A DNA stretch of 64,000 bases from Tubulanus polymorphus. Its lineage: Eukaryota > Nemertea > Palaeonemertea > Tubulaniformes > Tubulanidae. The notes under the pieces were generated by a model. That model ran no database searches. It was not told the DNA's origin and saw only the letters and a program-made list of their open reading frames with translations. Shown here in pieces: positions 39,783 through 50,683 of this stretch. The position numbers were made by a program, and so were the translations under genes. The stretch is from NCBI RefSeq assembly GCF_964204645.1, contig NC_134031.1, positions 18,907,307-18,971,306 of the forward strand. The letters are read 5' to 3'. Every line of letters begins with the position of its first letter. Position 1 is the first letter of the stretch.

Positions 39783-42700
39783 ACATATATAGTCACATGA
39801 CCCATCGAATATACTTCCAATTCATTTTCGTACTCAGTTTTTCTTGAAGAGTTTTCTATGCAAGTGAAGAAAAGTTCATTCGAATTTAACTGAAGTGTTG
39901 TAGGAATCGAACGCGTGAGAGACCGAATACGAAATCCAACACACAACTGCACACTCGCCTGCAGAAATATCATGACAAAAAAATAACAAGAAATTAGAAA
40001 AAAGCAATCGACTCACCTTCATTAATAAGACAAATAAATCCTTTATGCGTGTAAATCTCACTGACAAACTCGCTTCATTCGGTTATTGAATCTGAAAAAT
40101 AGATATTTGGTCGTGAACATATCGAACCAAAAACCGATCGCAATTACGAGGATAACGTTTTTCAACAATTCTTTACCTCAACGGAATTCAATGCACGGTT
40201 AGACCGTTAATTCTTTGAATATTGATATAAACATGCACAAACACCGCGTAGCATAGAATCTATTAATGTACGTAGATTATGAATGGAAATCCCAGTTATT
40301 CGTGAATTCACCAAAACACACGATGCAACAACGTTAGACAACTTCTTTCTTCATCTAATTCCGTATGCGATGAAATGTATTTTGAAACTCGCAACGTTTT
40401 TTCTCGTGACAGTCATAAATTTGAACCCGTTTAGAATCCGAGAGGAGCTATAGGTGGAATAATAGCCCCTGATCTCTCCGCGTAGAGAAACAGTGTCAAG
40501 AAACTGTTGCAGCGAACAGCAGTATCGGTATAGCGGTAGATGCCACAGTCAACAACCGAACGAGAGATTGTCATCAGCAACAACTGATGCTGGATACACA
40601 GCGTAGCATCACCAACCGTTGGAGACAGCTTGCTGCTATAGCGCTAAGGGATCAATGGAGCCTGAGTTTTAACCCGTTATCAGCTACTATCGTTGTAGAG
40701 ATGAAGCAGAACTGGACCCGTTTCCACAGTTCTCGGTAAGGTTAGACTCGATTAAGCTATAATTAGTTCACTTCCAACGTTTTCACTTGATGGTCGATGT
40801 AAAGTGGAAAGGAGGAAGACTCAGTTAGACCCTAGAGTCGAAATGAGTTCATTTACATGTGTCAAAAAAGAAATCTTAACCAAGACGTTGGGAACCGGGT
40901 CGTGGGTATCAAAACTTTCAAAACTCATAGTTATTGAAATATCGTATTCTGGAGCACCTAAGGTGCGCTCAAATATAGGTCACGTAACACAAACAATCGA
41001 ATATAAGAATAGGTATCAATTTGACGCGGGTTACACTAAACATTTGGAAAACTTAGAATAATTTTCGAAAATCTTTGTAAATTTGCATCCGATGAACCTG
41101 AAACATTATCAGTTGCCTAGCTAACGTAAAACCTGCGAGAAATTCTGAGATATCGATCACCGATACAGTTATCAATACACACGTGATTATTGATTTATTT
41201 AAGTTATCGATCGATTAATTCAACGTGCGAACGTGTACAGCGAGTATAGTCTTAACAATTAATCGATATTGTTAATTCTCGATTCGAATCGATATTTTGC
41301 TGTAGTCAATGAAGATTTTACTCGTCGTCGAATATCAAACGTGTAGAATCGAAACTTCTATCGGTGAAACTCTGTCGTCTGCTACTGGTGCAAGAATCAT
41401 CTGTGTCTGTTACCAATTTATATCTGAATATTCAATATTCTAACGACGAACCTGGAACATGTATATGTATGAACACGTAATAGTGCAACATTCCTCTCTT
41501 CATAATATCGCAAATCTTATACGATATTTCTAAACCCTCATTTAAACTGTTTGTGAGAATGTGGGCCCTGTCTGTCCCTCAATACGAGCAACGAATACAA
41601 AATTGAAAACGTATTTGAAAGCGGCATTTCTCTCTTCAGAATTTCCTGAATTTTTCAGTGTTCTTAAGTTTTGACCGAACAAAAATAACAGGTATTTAAC
41701 GAAAGGTTTTTCTGTACACCTTTGGCACCAATTCTCTCCTTGGAAATTTTCCACAATATCCAACTTTCAAAGATCAGTGGTTACCAGATTTTTAGTTGCC
41801 CGTTGTAGAGCTACCAGTAGAAATTAAAAAATCTAAAATGGTTTTGTTTTTCTTTGCCAATTTCCTTTTTTGCATTTTAGGCTCCACTTTTAACTTAGGA
41901 AACACCAGAAAATTGCAAAAAAAAACAAAGCTTCACTTGTCGCAAAGTTTTTTTCTTCATAGGGACCGATTCGCCTAAGGGTCTACAACCGATCATCCCC
42001 TCTCGCCACGAATAGATTCAGCCGCACGGCCAAATGCGTCGTTGAAATTCACGGTAAACATTTTATCGGTTGCACTTTTGACTATCGGAGTTTGCGTGAA
42101 TGTTTGTATGCGACTACACAGTTATGAGTAAACATATAATAGCAAACTTGCGGCTCACAACTGACGAGTCAATAATTGGCCATCATTTCAGCGAACGGAG
42201 ACAAGTACCAGTTGAATAGTTGAACACATTAACTACAAGTGAGTAAATACTAATATGGTAAAGTCTTCAGTCGACGGGAAGTGACCACAGCGACAAGAGA
42301 TGACTCATAGATACACACTATTACTGTACAGAGACACAGAGAGAGAGAGAGACAGGGGGTGAGGGGATGAAGAGATGACCGATTACTGAAATCAATGACG
42401 AGGAAATATCAACAGTATACGCGAGTTACGACAAGTACTCATCGGAATTCGCGGTCACGTTCATTCATTCACACGTTCATCGTTCTCGCAGGAATTCAAC
42501 TGCGGTTTTACGCTCAGTGGTCAGTGAAACTTACGACGTAGTATTCGGAATTTGAACAGGCATTTATTGCTAATTAACTAATGCATAATTTTTACACCCG
42601 GTCCTAGTATTCTTCGAATTGGGCTGCCATTGTAATTTAGTGACTGTTTTACGCAGAGTTGTCAGTAAAGTTCAAGTCTTTGCTTTCGGAATCAAAACTG

Positions 42701-43283
42701 GCGGCAAGTCAGCAAAATTCAAAGTTTAGCAGCCAGTCCTAGTATCTTTCGGATATGTGGCTATCGTTGTATTGATTTCACTTTTTATACCCATGGTGGG
42801 GGACCATCGTTCTTTGGAATTTCTGGAACTGACATTGGCAAATATTCATATTCTTAGGGTCCTGGAGTTCTAACGCCAGCGATCGAATCTATGAGGAATT
42901 CGTATATTCAGATATTCGGTTGTAATTATTATTAAAATGACATGTTACATCGATTATATTTGCCTGATAGGCCTGTTGACGCTGTAAGTGCTGCTAATCA
43001 TCATTTCGTCAATATTAGTAGTATATGCGGTATGTATGTATTCAGCCGGTATCGTCTGAACGGAAGGAGTCAGTACATCATTATGGTACATCACGACTCA
43101 TGAACCATCAACTCGTAACGTCGTGTATAAAATACTGAGAAAATTGAAGTCAAAGATTATAATTTGAATTCACTATGATATCAAAATTGTATGTCGAAAT
43201 AAATGCGATATCGTACGAAACTAAAACACTAATAGTAAAATCTCACAATAAATGAAGTAATGTCTAAAAAGCTATCAAAAAAA
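39783..43283. other. Non-coding stretch
   Basis: No gene was recognised. One degenerate foldback-end copy (GGACCCGTTTCCACAGTTCT) lies at about 40712-40731, followed by AATTAGTTCACTTCC as in the centre of other copies. Confidence 0.5.
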
Positions 43284-43340
43284 TAGAAATATTTCGAGTT
43301 ATTACGTACATACTATACACCAGCCTTCTTCATTCTGAAG
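43284..43340 (-). mobile_element. Degenerate Penelope-like terminal-repeat relic
   Basis: The 15-mer GAAATATTTCGAGTT (plus strand) is shared exactly with 47079-47093. On the minus strand CTGAAG-like ATGAAGAAGG precedes a long spacer and TCGAAATATTTC, the order of a decayed hammerhead core. Confidence 0.4.
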
Positions 43341-46300
43341 AAATGACACTAAAATACGTCTTTTGATGAAGATAGTTTTGCGAATCAAAGTTTCGATCCA
43401 TCGAAACAAAGCGAAAGGAATTCAAAATCGTGGGCGGATGAATAATCAGGTGGCAATTAAAAAGCGTCAATTACTTTTTCGTTTGAAAACCGAGGTCTCG
43501 ATGAAGAAGGCGAGGTGAATGTTTATGCGGATATTGACTCGAATCTCTACGGTACATGTTCCGTCGGTCTTCTTTACCCGGTATTTACGATAAGAACATC
43601 GTTACATTTTCCCCCGGGGATTATTGAAAAAAAAATTCCCGCTATAATCGACCACCGAAATGGATGGAACGCTGCCGCCGGTTTGAGAAGGGAAGAACAG
43701 ATGGGTTTATGCTATAACTGAGACCGAGGTCTCCGCGATAAAATACGTACTGCATGATTTCACGCGATTAAGAGCATCGCGATCTGATTGAAACTTCAAA
43801 GTGCGGCACGATTCATCCATCTGGAATAAAATGCTGCATTTCGCTTGTTCGATAAGGCGCGACGCACTAAGGCGATAAACGCCACCTAGCGAGCAGTTAA
43901 TAAACTAGCACAGCTGACAGTCGTCGAGAAAGAGGTGACATACCGAGTTTATAGTTGACCACAAATTTGCAACGGTAGCTCTTTACTGCAAAAGGGATGT
44001 TCCAAAAATACTTTGCGCAGCGGAAAATGCGTACGCAAAATGTGCGGCCGCCTTTATTTAAACCTTGCGCAAACCAGAAAACATTTTCCAACCGTTCTAA
44101 CCGCTGGACCACGGAACGCTGTTTTAAGGTTTGTCCGGTCAGCTGTGGTCTGATGGGAAAAGACCGAATCATTACTTACAAGAGTTACTAATCCATTGCC
44201 ACGAATTTTCAACGGCGATCTTTCTCACCAAATTTTTCCCCGCCTCATTGATCGGAAATAGGATTCTGCGCATTTCGTGGGTGTGGGACTCGTAATATAC
44301 GACGAGGAAATTCATCAGAATTCGTCTATCCATTCATCACTGATTCGGGCTAAATTCTACAACCATTTTAGATTAAAGAATCTAATTTGAATGGATCCCC
44401 TCAACGCAGTAGGGAGGGCTCAACGCGAGAAACGAGGTGCACCTGAGACGTTTTTAATATAGTATTAAAACAGCGGCGAATGAGCCGCTAGTTACAGAGT
44501 TACGACGGCGGCGCGCGCGACGCAATTTCCTTCCAATCGTTTGAAGTTACTAATGAAAACACGATATTCTGCGGCAGGCGACGACGGGAACCGTGTCGTA
44601 AAAACATTCAACACCTAAAAACAGCTGGAAGGAGTTTACGGCTGATACACACACACCGCAGATAGAATCATAATAATGACACTTGTTGCGCGTGAATATT
44701 AAAGATGAACGGAATGTAATTCTCATGATTCTAAACGGCGGATTTTTATGATTATTTTACAAAAACGGGTTTTTCTTCGCCACCTGCACGCCGATCGTGT
44801 GGAAAACGGTTGTAAACTTACAATTATGTTATTTATTTTATTTTATTTTCCATACCGCGCTACATTACGCTTCAGGGCGGTTTATATAGCGAATCTGATA
44901 AAATAACTGACATTATCTCAGATCAGAAATGTTTATTGTTGGTTTGTGAACAAGAATGTTTCGAATGCCAATAGTTTTGCAATAAACTATAGCGTTGATA
45001 GGTGACACATTGCTTAGTTTAACATGATTAAAGAGTCAAGAACTTATATCACATCATGTTACAAAATTGAATGGATAATTTAGAAAAATATCAGAAGAAT
45101 CACCCATGAAAAAGATAGTGTTTTGATAGTTACAGTATCATTGCAGTTCCTAATTAGAGTAGGGGACAAACTGCAAAAATAAAACATCGTTTACCGAATT
45201 CTTCATCACACCAGTCGCGCGCCGTTCATCTTCTCTTAATGGCGGCGCCGATTCATTGTCGAAAAAATCTCTTCGTTTTCTTCGTCGGGAGAAAATTGAA
45301 ATTAAGTTTGAAAGATCGTTAATTTCCACGGTGAGAAACACTCAGTGATGCACGATGGTATAGGATTCAATATAGATGGCGACCGGACTGAGTTGGTTGA
45401 ATTGTACACTGCACCGATGATTCTTCTGAAGTCACAGAAAACTACGACAGAAAATAGAATATTGACAAAATTGTTTTTGGTTGTGCGACAGAAATGATAC
45501 ATGCACATAGGTCGAAATATCGCAATGCACCAAGACGGCAGGACACGTTCTCAATTTCTCCGACATACTATAAGCTATAAGAAATATAAATCAACGCAAT
45601 ACATTCTGTATTTTTCTGCGAGGAAATATCTCACATCAAAATATAAAGGTCTCCAGCACATCTTCGTAGCTTCCTCGAAATACCGCATCCATATCGGCGA
45701 TTTGGGATTTTAGCGGTTTAGAGAGAGTGGCACTATTTCAGGGGATAACTCAGACTAGTTCCGAGGTTCCAAGAATATACGGATGTTACGTTCTCGGAAA
45801 TTACAAACCTGGGCCCGGTTTCATAGACTGATTATCATAGTTTATCCCTAGGGGTAAATCCTCAATCTGGGTGACAAGCACCATAATAACAATGAGAAAC
45901 CATGGTTATAACTGACAAATTTCTAAATATTCCCAGGTATTACTTTTCTTCCACATGAAACCCAGCCCTGGCGTTTATGTGGAGATGGTTTATCGGGGGC
46001 TGGCAGTAAATCGAGAACTGGTCCGGGTTTGACGCGCACAGCTATCTCGCCTAACGCGTGAGAACGAACAGTATTACAGAATCCCTGTTTATCTATTCAT
46101 AAAAATCTCCGTGTGAAAATCCGCCGACGGGAAGAAAATCGTCTTTTCTATTTATTTAAACCGAATGAAAAGCGGTTTGAAAATGTGCTGATTATTGACT
46201 GTAATCCAAACCGTGATAGAAATTCGACGATAACACCATCGCGCGGTTAGAAACAAGGCGAGAGGATTTCAGAACTAGATATTCGGATCTCGAAAAGAAA

Positions 46301-46955
46301 ACGGATTTTCTAATCGTGTCTTCGACATCGGATCTTCGAACGCGATGTTCGACAGTTATTTGTGACGAATAATTTGACACGAGTAGGTCTCACTTATCAC
46401 AAACCGAGCACCGTCTCCGCGATCTGGTCCATTCTGTCGCCTTTATCTAAAGAAACTCTTCCATCTAAAATCATTAAATATGTATTTGTTATCGTGGAAG
46501 CTCTTGTCGCGCTAAGCTACAGGTTGTTTCGGAGTGATAATTTGAGCTGACTAAGGCCTAGATTCGGATTTCAAATCGTTGCAAATTTTTAAGGGGTAGC
46601 TCGGAAACTTAAGTTCTACAACTTTGAGTTTAGTGTAAGGTTCTGGCACAGCTGATGTTGGGCTAATTTTTTGAACCAATGATGGCTGAGCTACTGATGA
46701 GTTTTAGCCTACAATCAGTTCAATGGCCGCAAACATCATCTCAATATTAGCACAATGTCAATCCTCACTTGCTATAACCTGATAACTTCTAGTAAAATCC
46801 GAGTGAAATTTGTGAAAATCTTTCATTTCGTTCATTGGTCTGAATTGTAAACTACCTAAAAATACTTATACTAATACTAATACTAATACTTTCCGAGTCT
46901 GAAACCAAATTGCACCAGATCAGACTAGATTTTGATTCTTGAAAAATCTGTGCGG
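43341..46955. other. Non-coding stretch
   Basis: No gene was recognised. A TACTAA microsatellite is at 46863-46890 (listed separately), and GGGCCCGGTTTCATAGACTG near 45811 recalls the CAGTTCCACAG family only loosely. Confidence 0.5.
46863..46890. repeat. (TACTAA)n microsatellite
   Basis: Three to four units. Confidence 0.85.
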
Positions 46956-47127
46956 AGAAGAAAATCCCGCACTATAAAGCCCGTAATCATCAAAAATAAA
47001 GTCCGAGATGTTTCCTTACACGTATAGTTTATCAACGTTTCGAATATATCCTAATATCGTCTTCTTCGAGAGCTCGAAGAAATATTTCGAGTTTGAATAT
47101 TGATTTTTTTGTGTGGGATTTTCTTTT
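46956..47127 (-). mobile_element. Penelope-like terminal-repeat relic with 17-bp inverted ends
   Basis: The ends AGAAGAAAATCCCGCAC (46956-46972) and GTGTGGGATTTTCTTTT (47111-47127) are inverted repeats (15 of 17). Reading the minus strand: TCGAAATATTTC, then GAAGAAGACG, a weak stem, ATTCGAAACGTTG, then a GTAAGGAAACATCTCGGACT tail. GAAGAAGA + stem + CGAAACGTT is the usual decayed form of the hammerhead in Penelope-like terminal repeats. The first TCGAAA may be the end of a second tandem copy. Confidence 0.6.
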
Positions 47128-48239
47128 ATCATCAACACAACACGTTGTGCCGAGAGTTCATCATGTGCTCAGATATTTTCTGTCATTTCGCTGAAATACT
47201 CATCCCGCAACTGTAATGATCTAAAGCTTCAATCTGAATTTAAAGACTAACCATAAATTAACCGCCAGTTTTAATGCGACACGTTCTTAATGTTTTCGCA
47301 GTATTTATTTTCTCGATAATTCCTAAGTTAATATTTGAACTTTACGAACATCAGCTAAAGCGTTGAAACTGTCCAAATGAGAGCCCATCAAGGATTTAAA
47401 ATCGATGGCTGCGAGTTAAGAGAGTATCGAATTGCGTGAACCGGCGTAAAGAAAAAGCAATCATCGCGCGCGCGAAAACATCCGTTTTAAATCCTTGTTC
47501 AAGGTCGTGTCAGTTGTAGTTAAATGGCGAAAAGGATTAAGGCATTGCAGAGACCGGATTTTCAGCTTACCCCATCAATCGATGAAAGGCCGGTATTGCA
47601 GTACAGGGGTAGTTTCAGTATGTGAGAAATGTGAAGTAGTTATATCGGCAAAAATAGACACTAAATGCTTTTTACGGTGCGCGCTGCACCCGACGTTTTT
47701 CCGTTTAGAAATAATGTTAAGGAGATGAATATTTAGCATATTTCTGAACGAGTATCCGATAAAACGGTACCCACATCACCATCAGTAACATACGTCAGGT
47801 GGACTCTGCGAGCCTTTTCCAGAAAAGACCCTTCCACAGTATAGTTGTATGGGTGTCATGTGTGGACAGGACCCAGTTCTATAGTTGTGCGCCGGGACTA
47901 TAATTTGACTCCGAATCCAGTTCCACAGCTGTTGTTGTGTGGGTTTCATTATTTTGACCGGTCCCAGTTCCACAGTTGTTGTGCGGGTGAATTTGACTGG
48001 TCCCAGTTCTACAGTTGTTGTGTGGATGTTATTTGATTATGAATAGGCATTGAATTTGACTGAACACAACCGCAAAGCAAAGTGCTGGATTAAATAAAAT
48101 TCTATTTGAATGCCATGCATCGTGATTTGGCATCTCAAAGCTTTCTTTATATCTAATTATGATATTGAAAAGATCAGAAGGAAGATTCGTTAGTTTTACC
48201 TGACAATCAAACCCTTTCTCGGCACAAAAAAAAGAACAG
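47128..48239. other. Non-coding stretch
   Basis: No gene recognised apart from the motif cluster at 47826-48030 (listed separately). Confidence 0.5.
47826..48030 (+). repeat. Cluster of the dispersed CAGTTCCACAGTT motif
   Basis: Five to six units such as GACCCAGTTCTATAGTTGTG, ATCCAGTTCCACAGCTGTTG and TCCCAGTTCCACAGTTGTTG with TTTGACTGG spacers, similar to the 39-bp unit but 40-55 bp apart. Confidence 0.8.
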
Positions 48240-48445
48240 ATCAGTAAAGGTGATTTCAAAATCGTGTCCAACGACGCGACGACAAAAAACATTTCATCAG
48301 ATTGGACACAAGTGTCCATCGTAATAGATTGCCTGGATAAAGGGCTTATACAGCGGACGACAGCGTCGAAATTAACAGCACCGACCGTCATCATCACCGC
48401 TGCCTTCAGAGCCGTGGATGGCAACGCCTCACCTGGGAGTGGAGT
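48240..48445 (+). CDS. Candidate internal exon of an unrecognised cysteine-rich protein
   Basis: Reading from ATC at 48240, after a possible AACAG acceptor, gives 68 codons plus two bases: ISKGDFKIVSNDATTKNISS, DWTQVSIVIDCLDKGLIQRT, then TASKLTAPTVIITAAFRAV and DGNASPGSG. A donor GT/GTGAAC at 48445/48446 leaves phase 2, which joins exactly in frame with the exon at 48977 (531-base intron). The frame can also continue to TGA at 48449. The acceptor is weak, so the 5' edge is uncertain and the exon could start at 48193. Family unknown; NIS and NAS would be N-glycosylation sites if secreted. Confidence 0.35.
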
Positions 48446-48976
48446 GTGAACACGGATGAAGTGTTCCACATACAAATTCACAGGAAATGAGACAAGACTT
48501 CATGTGTGACATTTTATATGGAATGCCGCGAGAAACAGGATGAGAATAGAATACATCTTACATGTACAGGCCTATTACCAATCCCCACAGCGAAAGTTGA
48601 AAGAAATATCGTGAAGATTCAAGTGAATCCGACACAGACGTTTTCAAATGTTTTTTTAACATAATATCACAATATGATAGACGCAATTTCATCTTGGTAT
48701 TTTTTGTGAGTTGTGCGTTACGTATTTGCAGCCTGACAAACCCTTTGAAAATAGCTCTACAATATGACTTTTTGAAGACTAGGATTCACATAGATCACTG
48801 CAGCTTACACACTATCGATTTGAAAGGGTTAACGATTTTTTGTCGATGGACACAAAAGTAGCACTCGAGTGAATGCGGTTCTGGTATTCAGGTAACGCCG
48901 ATAGACAATAAGATCAGCTAGTCGCGCAGCCGTAATTACGAACGACGTCAGCCAACAGGATTCCTTTATTTTTCAG

Positions 48977-49262
48977 CTGGGAAATAGAGCATGTGACAGC
49001 AACAGATAATTGCCAGCGGCTGAAAGGAGGTTGTGTGCATCGTGTGGCTTCGTGGCTGCAGCTGAACTATACAACGAAAACATGCGAGAAATGCGTAAAA
49101 AGAGCTGATGTGTGCTGTCTGTCACGTGATACATCACTGGACTCCTGCTGTTATAATGAGTCTGAAGAAATAGTCGTAGACCCTTTTGCTAGTGGCATCG
49201 TTACAAGATCTCCGCCAATAGATCAGAGACAGGTCCCTGAATGGCATTATAGTTTCCTCTGA
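48977..49262 (+). CDS. Candidate terminal exon, cysteine-rich, unrecognised
   Basis: A strong acceptor (TCCTTTATTTTTCAG, ending 48976) opens a frame of 94 full codons to TGA (49260-49262). It begins WEIEHVTATDNCQRLKGGC and carries nine cysteines, most within KTCEKCVKRADVCCLS and DSCCYNESEE, then a cysteine-free end (IVTRSPPIDQRQVPEWHYSF, L). The composition suggests an extracellular or secreted disulfide-bonded module; NYT and NES fit N-glycosylation. I do not recognise the fold. It pairs in phase with the exon candidate at 48240-48445. A 21-base perfect palindrome follows the stop. A possible minus-strand gene ends 200 bases downstream. Confidence 0.5.
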
Positions 49263-49263
49263 C

Positions 49264-49284
49264 CTACGAGCAATTTGCTCGTAG
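49264..49284 (+). other. Perfect hairpin just after a stop codon
   Basis: CTACGAGCAA, a single T, then TTGCTCGTAG: a 10-bp stem beginning two bases after the TGA of the preceding exon. The one-base centre makes it a near-perfect palindrome in DNA. It does not match the histone mRNA stem-loop. It may be chance, a 3'UTR element or a protein-binding site. Confidence 0.6.
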
Positions 49285-49464
49285 CTCTGACCATACCCCG
49301 GCACAGTGAATGACGAGGCCCACTATGAACATTTGGCCCATAGAACAAAACGATATAATATGTGCATTACATGTATTTCTAGCCGCACGACAATGATTTA
49401 GTTTGGTACAAATCAGCCACCAGATTATTTAGCTATAAATAATAATAGTCGAAAAATTGCTCTA

Positions 49465-49735
49465 TCAGAGTTTAAAATCAATGAGATAAAAAATGTTTTG
49501 CCAGATTCTTGCCGTTCTTTTATCACCACCCCGCTTCTTTATGTTTGGACGCATCGGACGCTGATTCATATTTGGCGCCGTGGCGCTAGCGTACTGGTAC
49601 TCGAGGTGTCTGGCCGGAATTTTATTCGTGGGGAAATCCTTGTGTTCTGGCTGAGCTTTATTCGCGCGGACGCTCGAACGCAACCAGGAAGTAAAGTGCG
49701 CCGAAATCCGGCCTTTGGACACATGGATTGATTTA
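49465..49735 (-). CDS. Candidate terminal exon, basic unrecognised protein
   Basis: Minus strand. A T-rich acceptor (GAATGTTTTGTTTATAG) opens 89 codons from 49734 to TGA (49465-49467): KSIHVSKGRISAHFTSWLRS, SVRANKAQPEHKDFPTNKIP, ARHLEYQYASATAPNMNQRP, then MRPNIKKRGGDKRTARIWQ. It is basic, proline-containing and free of cysteine, with frequent CpG-ending codons. The style resembles short structural or ribonucleoprotein-type proteins, but no family is recognised. It converges tail-to-tail on the cysteine-rich exon at 48977-49262. The plus strand is also open over part of this region (49498-49731), so strand choice is not certain. Confidence 0.35.
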
Positions 49736-49891
49736 CTATAAACAAAACATTCATTCGATTTTTGGACAGTAGCTGCTGGCTGAATCATCCTTTGAATAAC
49801 AGGTAGGCAGAGTAAAAGATTATATCTACAGATTCCAAGCTCTCTTTTTTAGATCAGTATCGTTCACAATCGTAGCGTGCTCGTTATTTTT

Positions 49892-49956
49892 GGAGTTTCG
49901 TCGTATATACATTGACAAAATGACATGACAGTTCAGCCGGTTCAGCCTTCTTCATA
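49892..49956 (-). mobile_element. Degenerate Penelope-like terminal-repeat relic
   Basis: Minus strand: CTATGAAGAAGGCTGAACCG then GCTGAAC, a spacer, ACGACGAAACTCC. The order GAAGAAGG + stem + CGAAAC matches the other relics, but the stem is poor. Confidence 0.4.
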
Positions 49957-50641
49957 GTTCTGTCGTAGTTAGTATTTGGCGGTTGCCTTTCGTTGCTCTA
50001 TATGTTGATGGGTGGTTTCCCAATATGTGTGAAACTCTTCTGTCTACACCACACACAGAAGAGGCCTACTTACAAACTTCACAAAGTTTTATAGTGTCAT
50101 TTCTGGTCTGGTCAGAATAGAGAGGCCTAGGGCCTACTTAATGAGTCAAAATTCAAATTGATATTCACGGCTTTCACTATTTAATTCAAAATAATTGTAT
50201 ATATGTTGTTCAGTTGAATTTGTGCTCAATCTCAGTGAGAACTTCTTTTTTATGTATATAGGACCAGGGATACTGGATGATCTAAGCTACAGTTCACCCC
50301 CAAACTTATGATACGAGCCCCTGTGAGCCCTACACAGCACTCTTCTCTTCTCGAGATTGAGGGCCCTGTAGGTAGCAAGGCAAGATATCCCTCTTCCTTA
50401 AAGAGAGTGCTGATCATCATCAATGTATGACTGATATTGAAATTTCTAACAGTGAGAGAGACACAACAAGAACTAAGATGCCATCTTTCTTTTTCTGCTG
50501 TAAAGTTGACTCATTCTCACTGCAGTAGCACGGTCTCTGCTCACAGTTACAACGACTGTGTCACTCTACACTAGTGTCACTGTAGATAATCGAATGAGTC
50601 CCACAATTTGAATTACATATGATATAATGTATTAAAACGAA

Positions 50642-50683
50642 CCACAACGTTTCGGCTGTTTACTAACAGCCATCATCAGGTGC
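50642..50683 (-). mobile_element. Penelope-like relic with near-intact hammerhead ribozyme core
   Basis: Read on the minus strand: CAC (stem I), CTGATGA (catalytic core), an extra T, GGCTGTT / loop AGTA / AACAGCC (7-bp perfect stem II), GAA, then ACGT (self-complementary stem III), T (cleavage site), GTG (stem I). All conserved core bases of a minimal hammerhead are present. The departures are the unpaired T before stem II and a stem I of only 3 bp. Penelope-like retroelements are known to carry such minimal hammerheads with a palindromic stem III that act as dimers. No reverse transcriptase frame remains nearby. Confidence 0.65.

Noticed and set aside
43340-43410. Second hammerhead-like motif (TTTTGATGAAG...ATCGAAAC, plus strand)
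   Set aside because: No stem II can be drawn and the CTGATGA core is broken.
47782-48036. Small Cys-rich frames on both strands
   Set aside because: They run through the dispersed CAGTTCCACAGTT repeat cluster.
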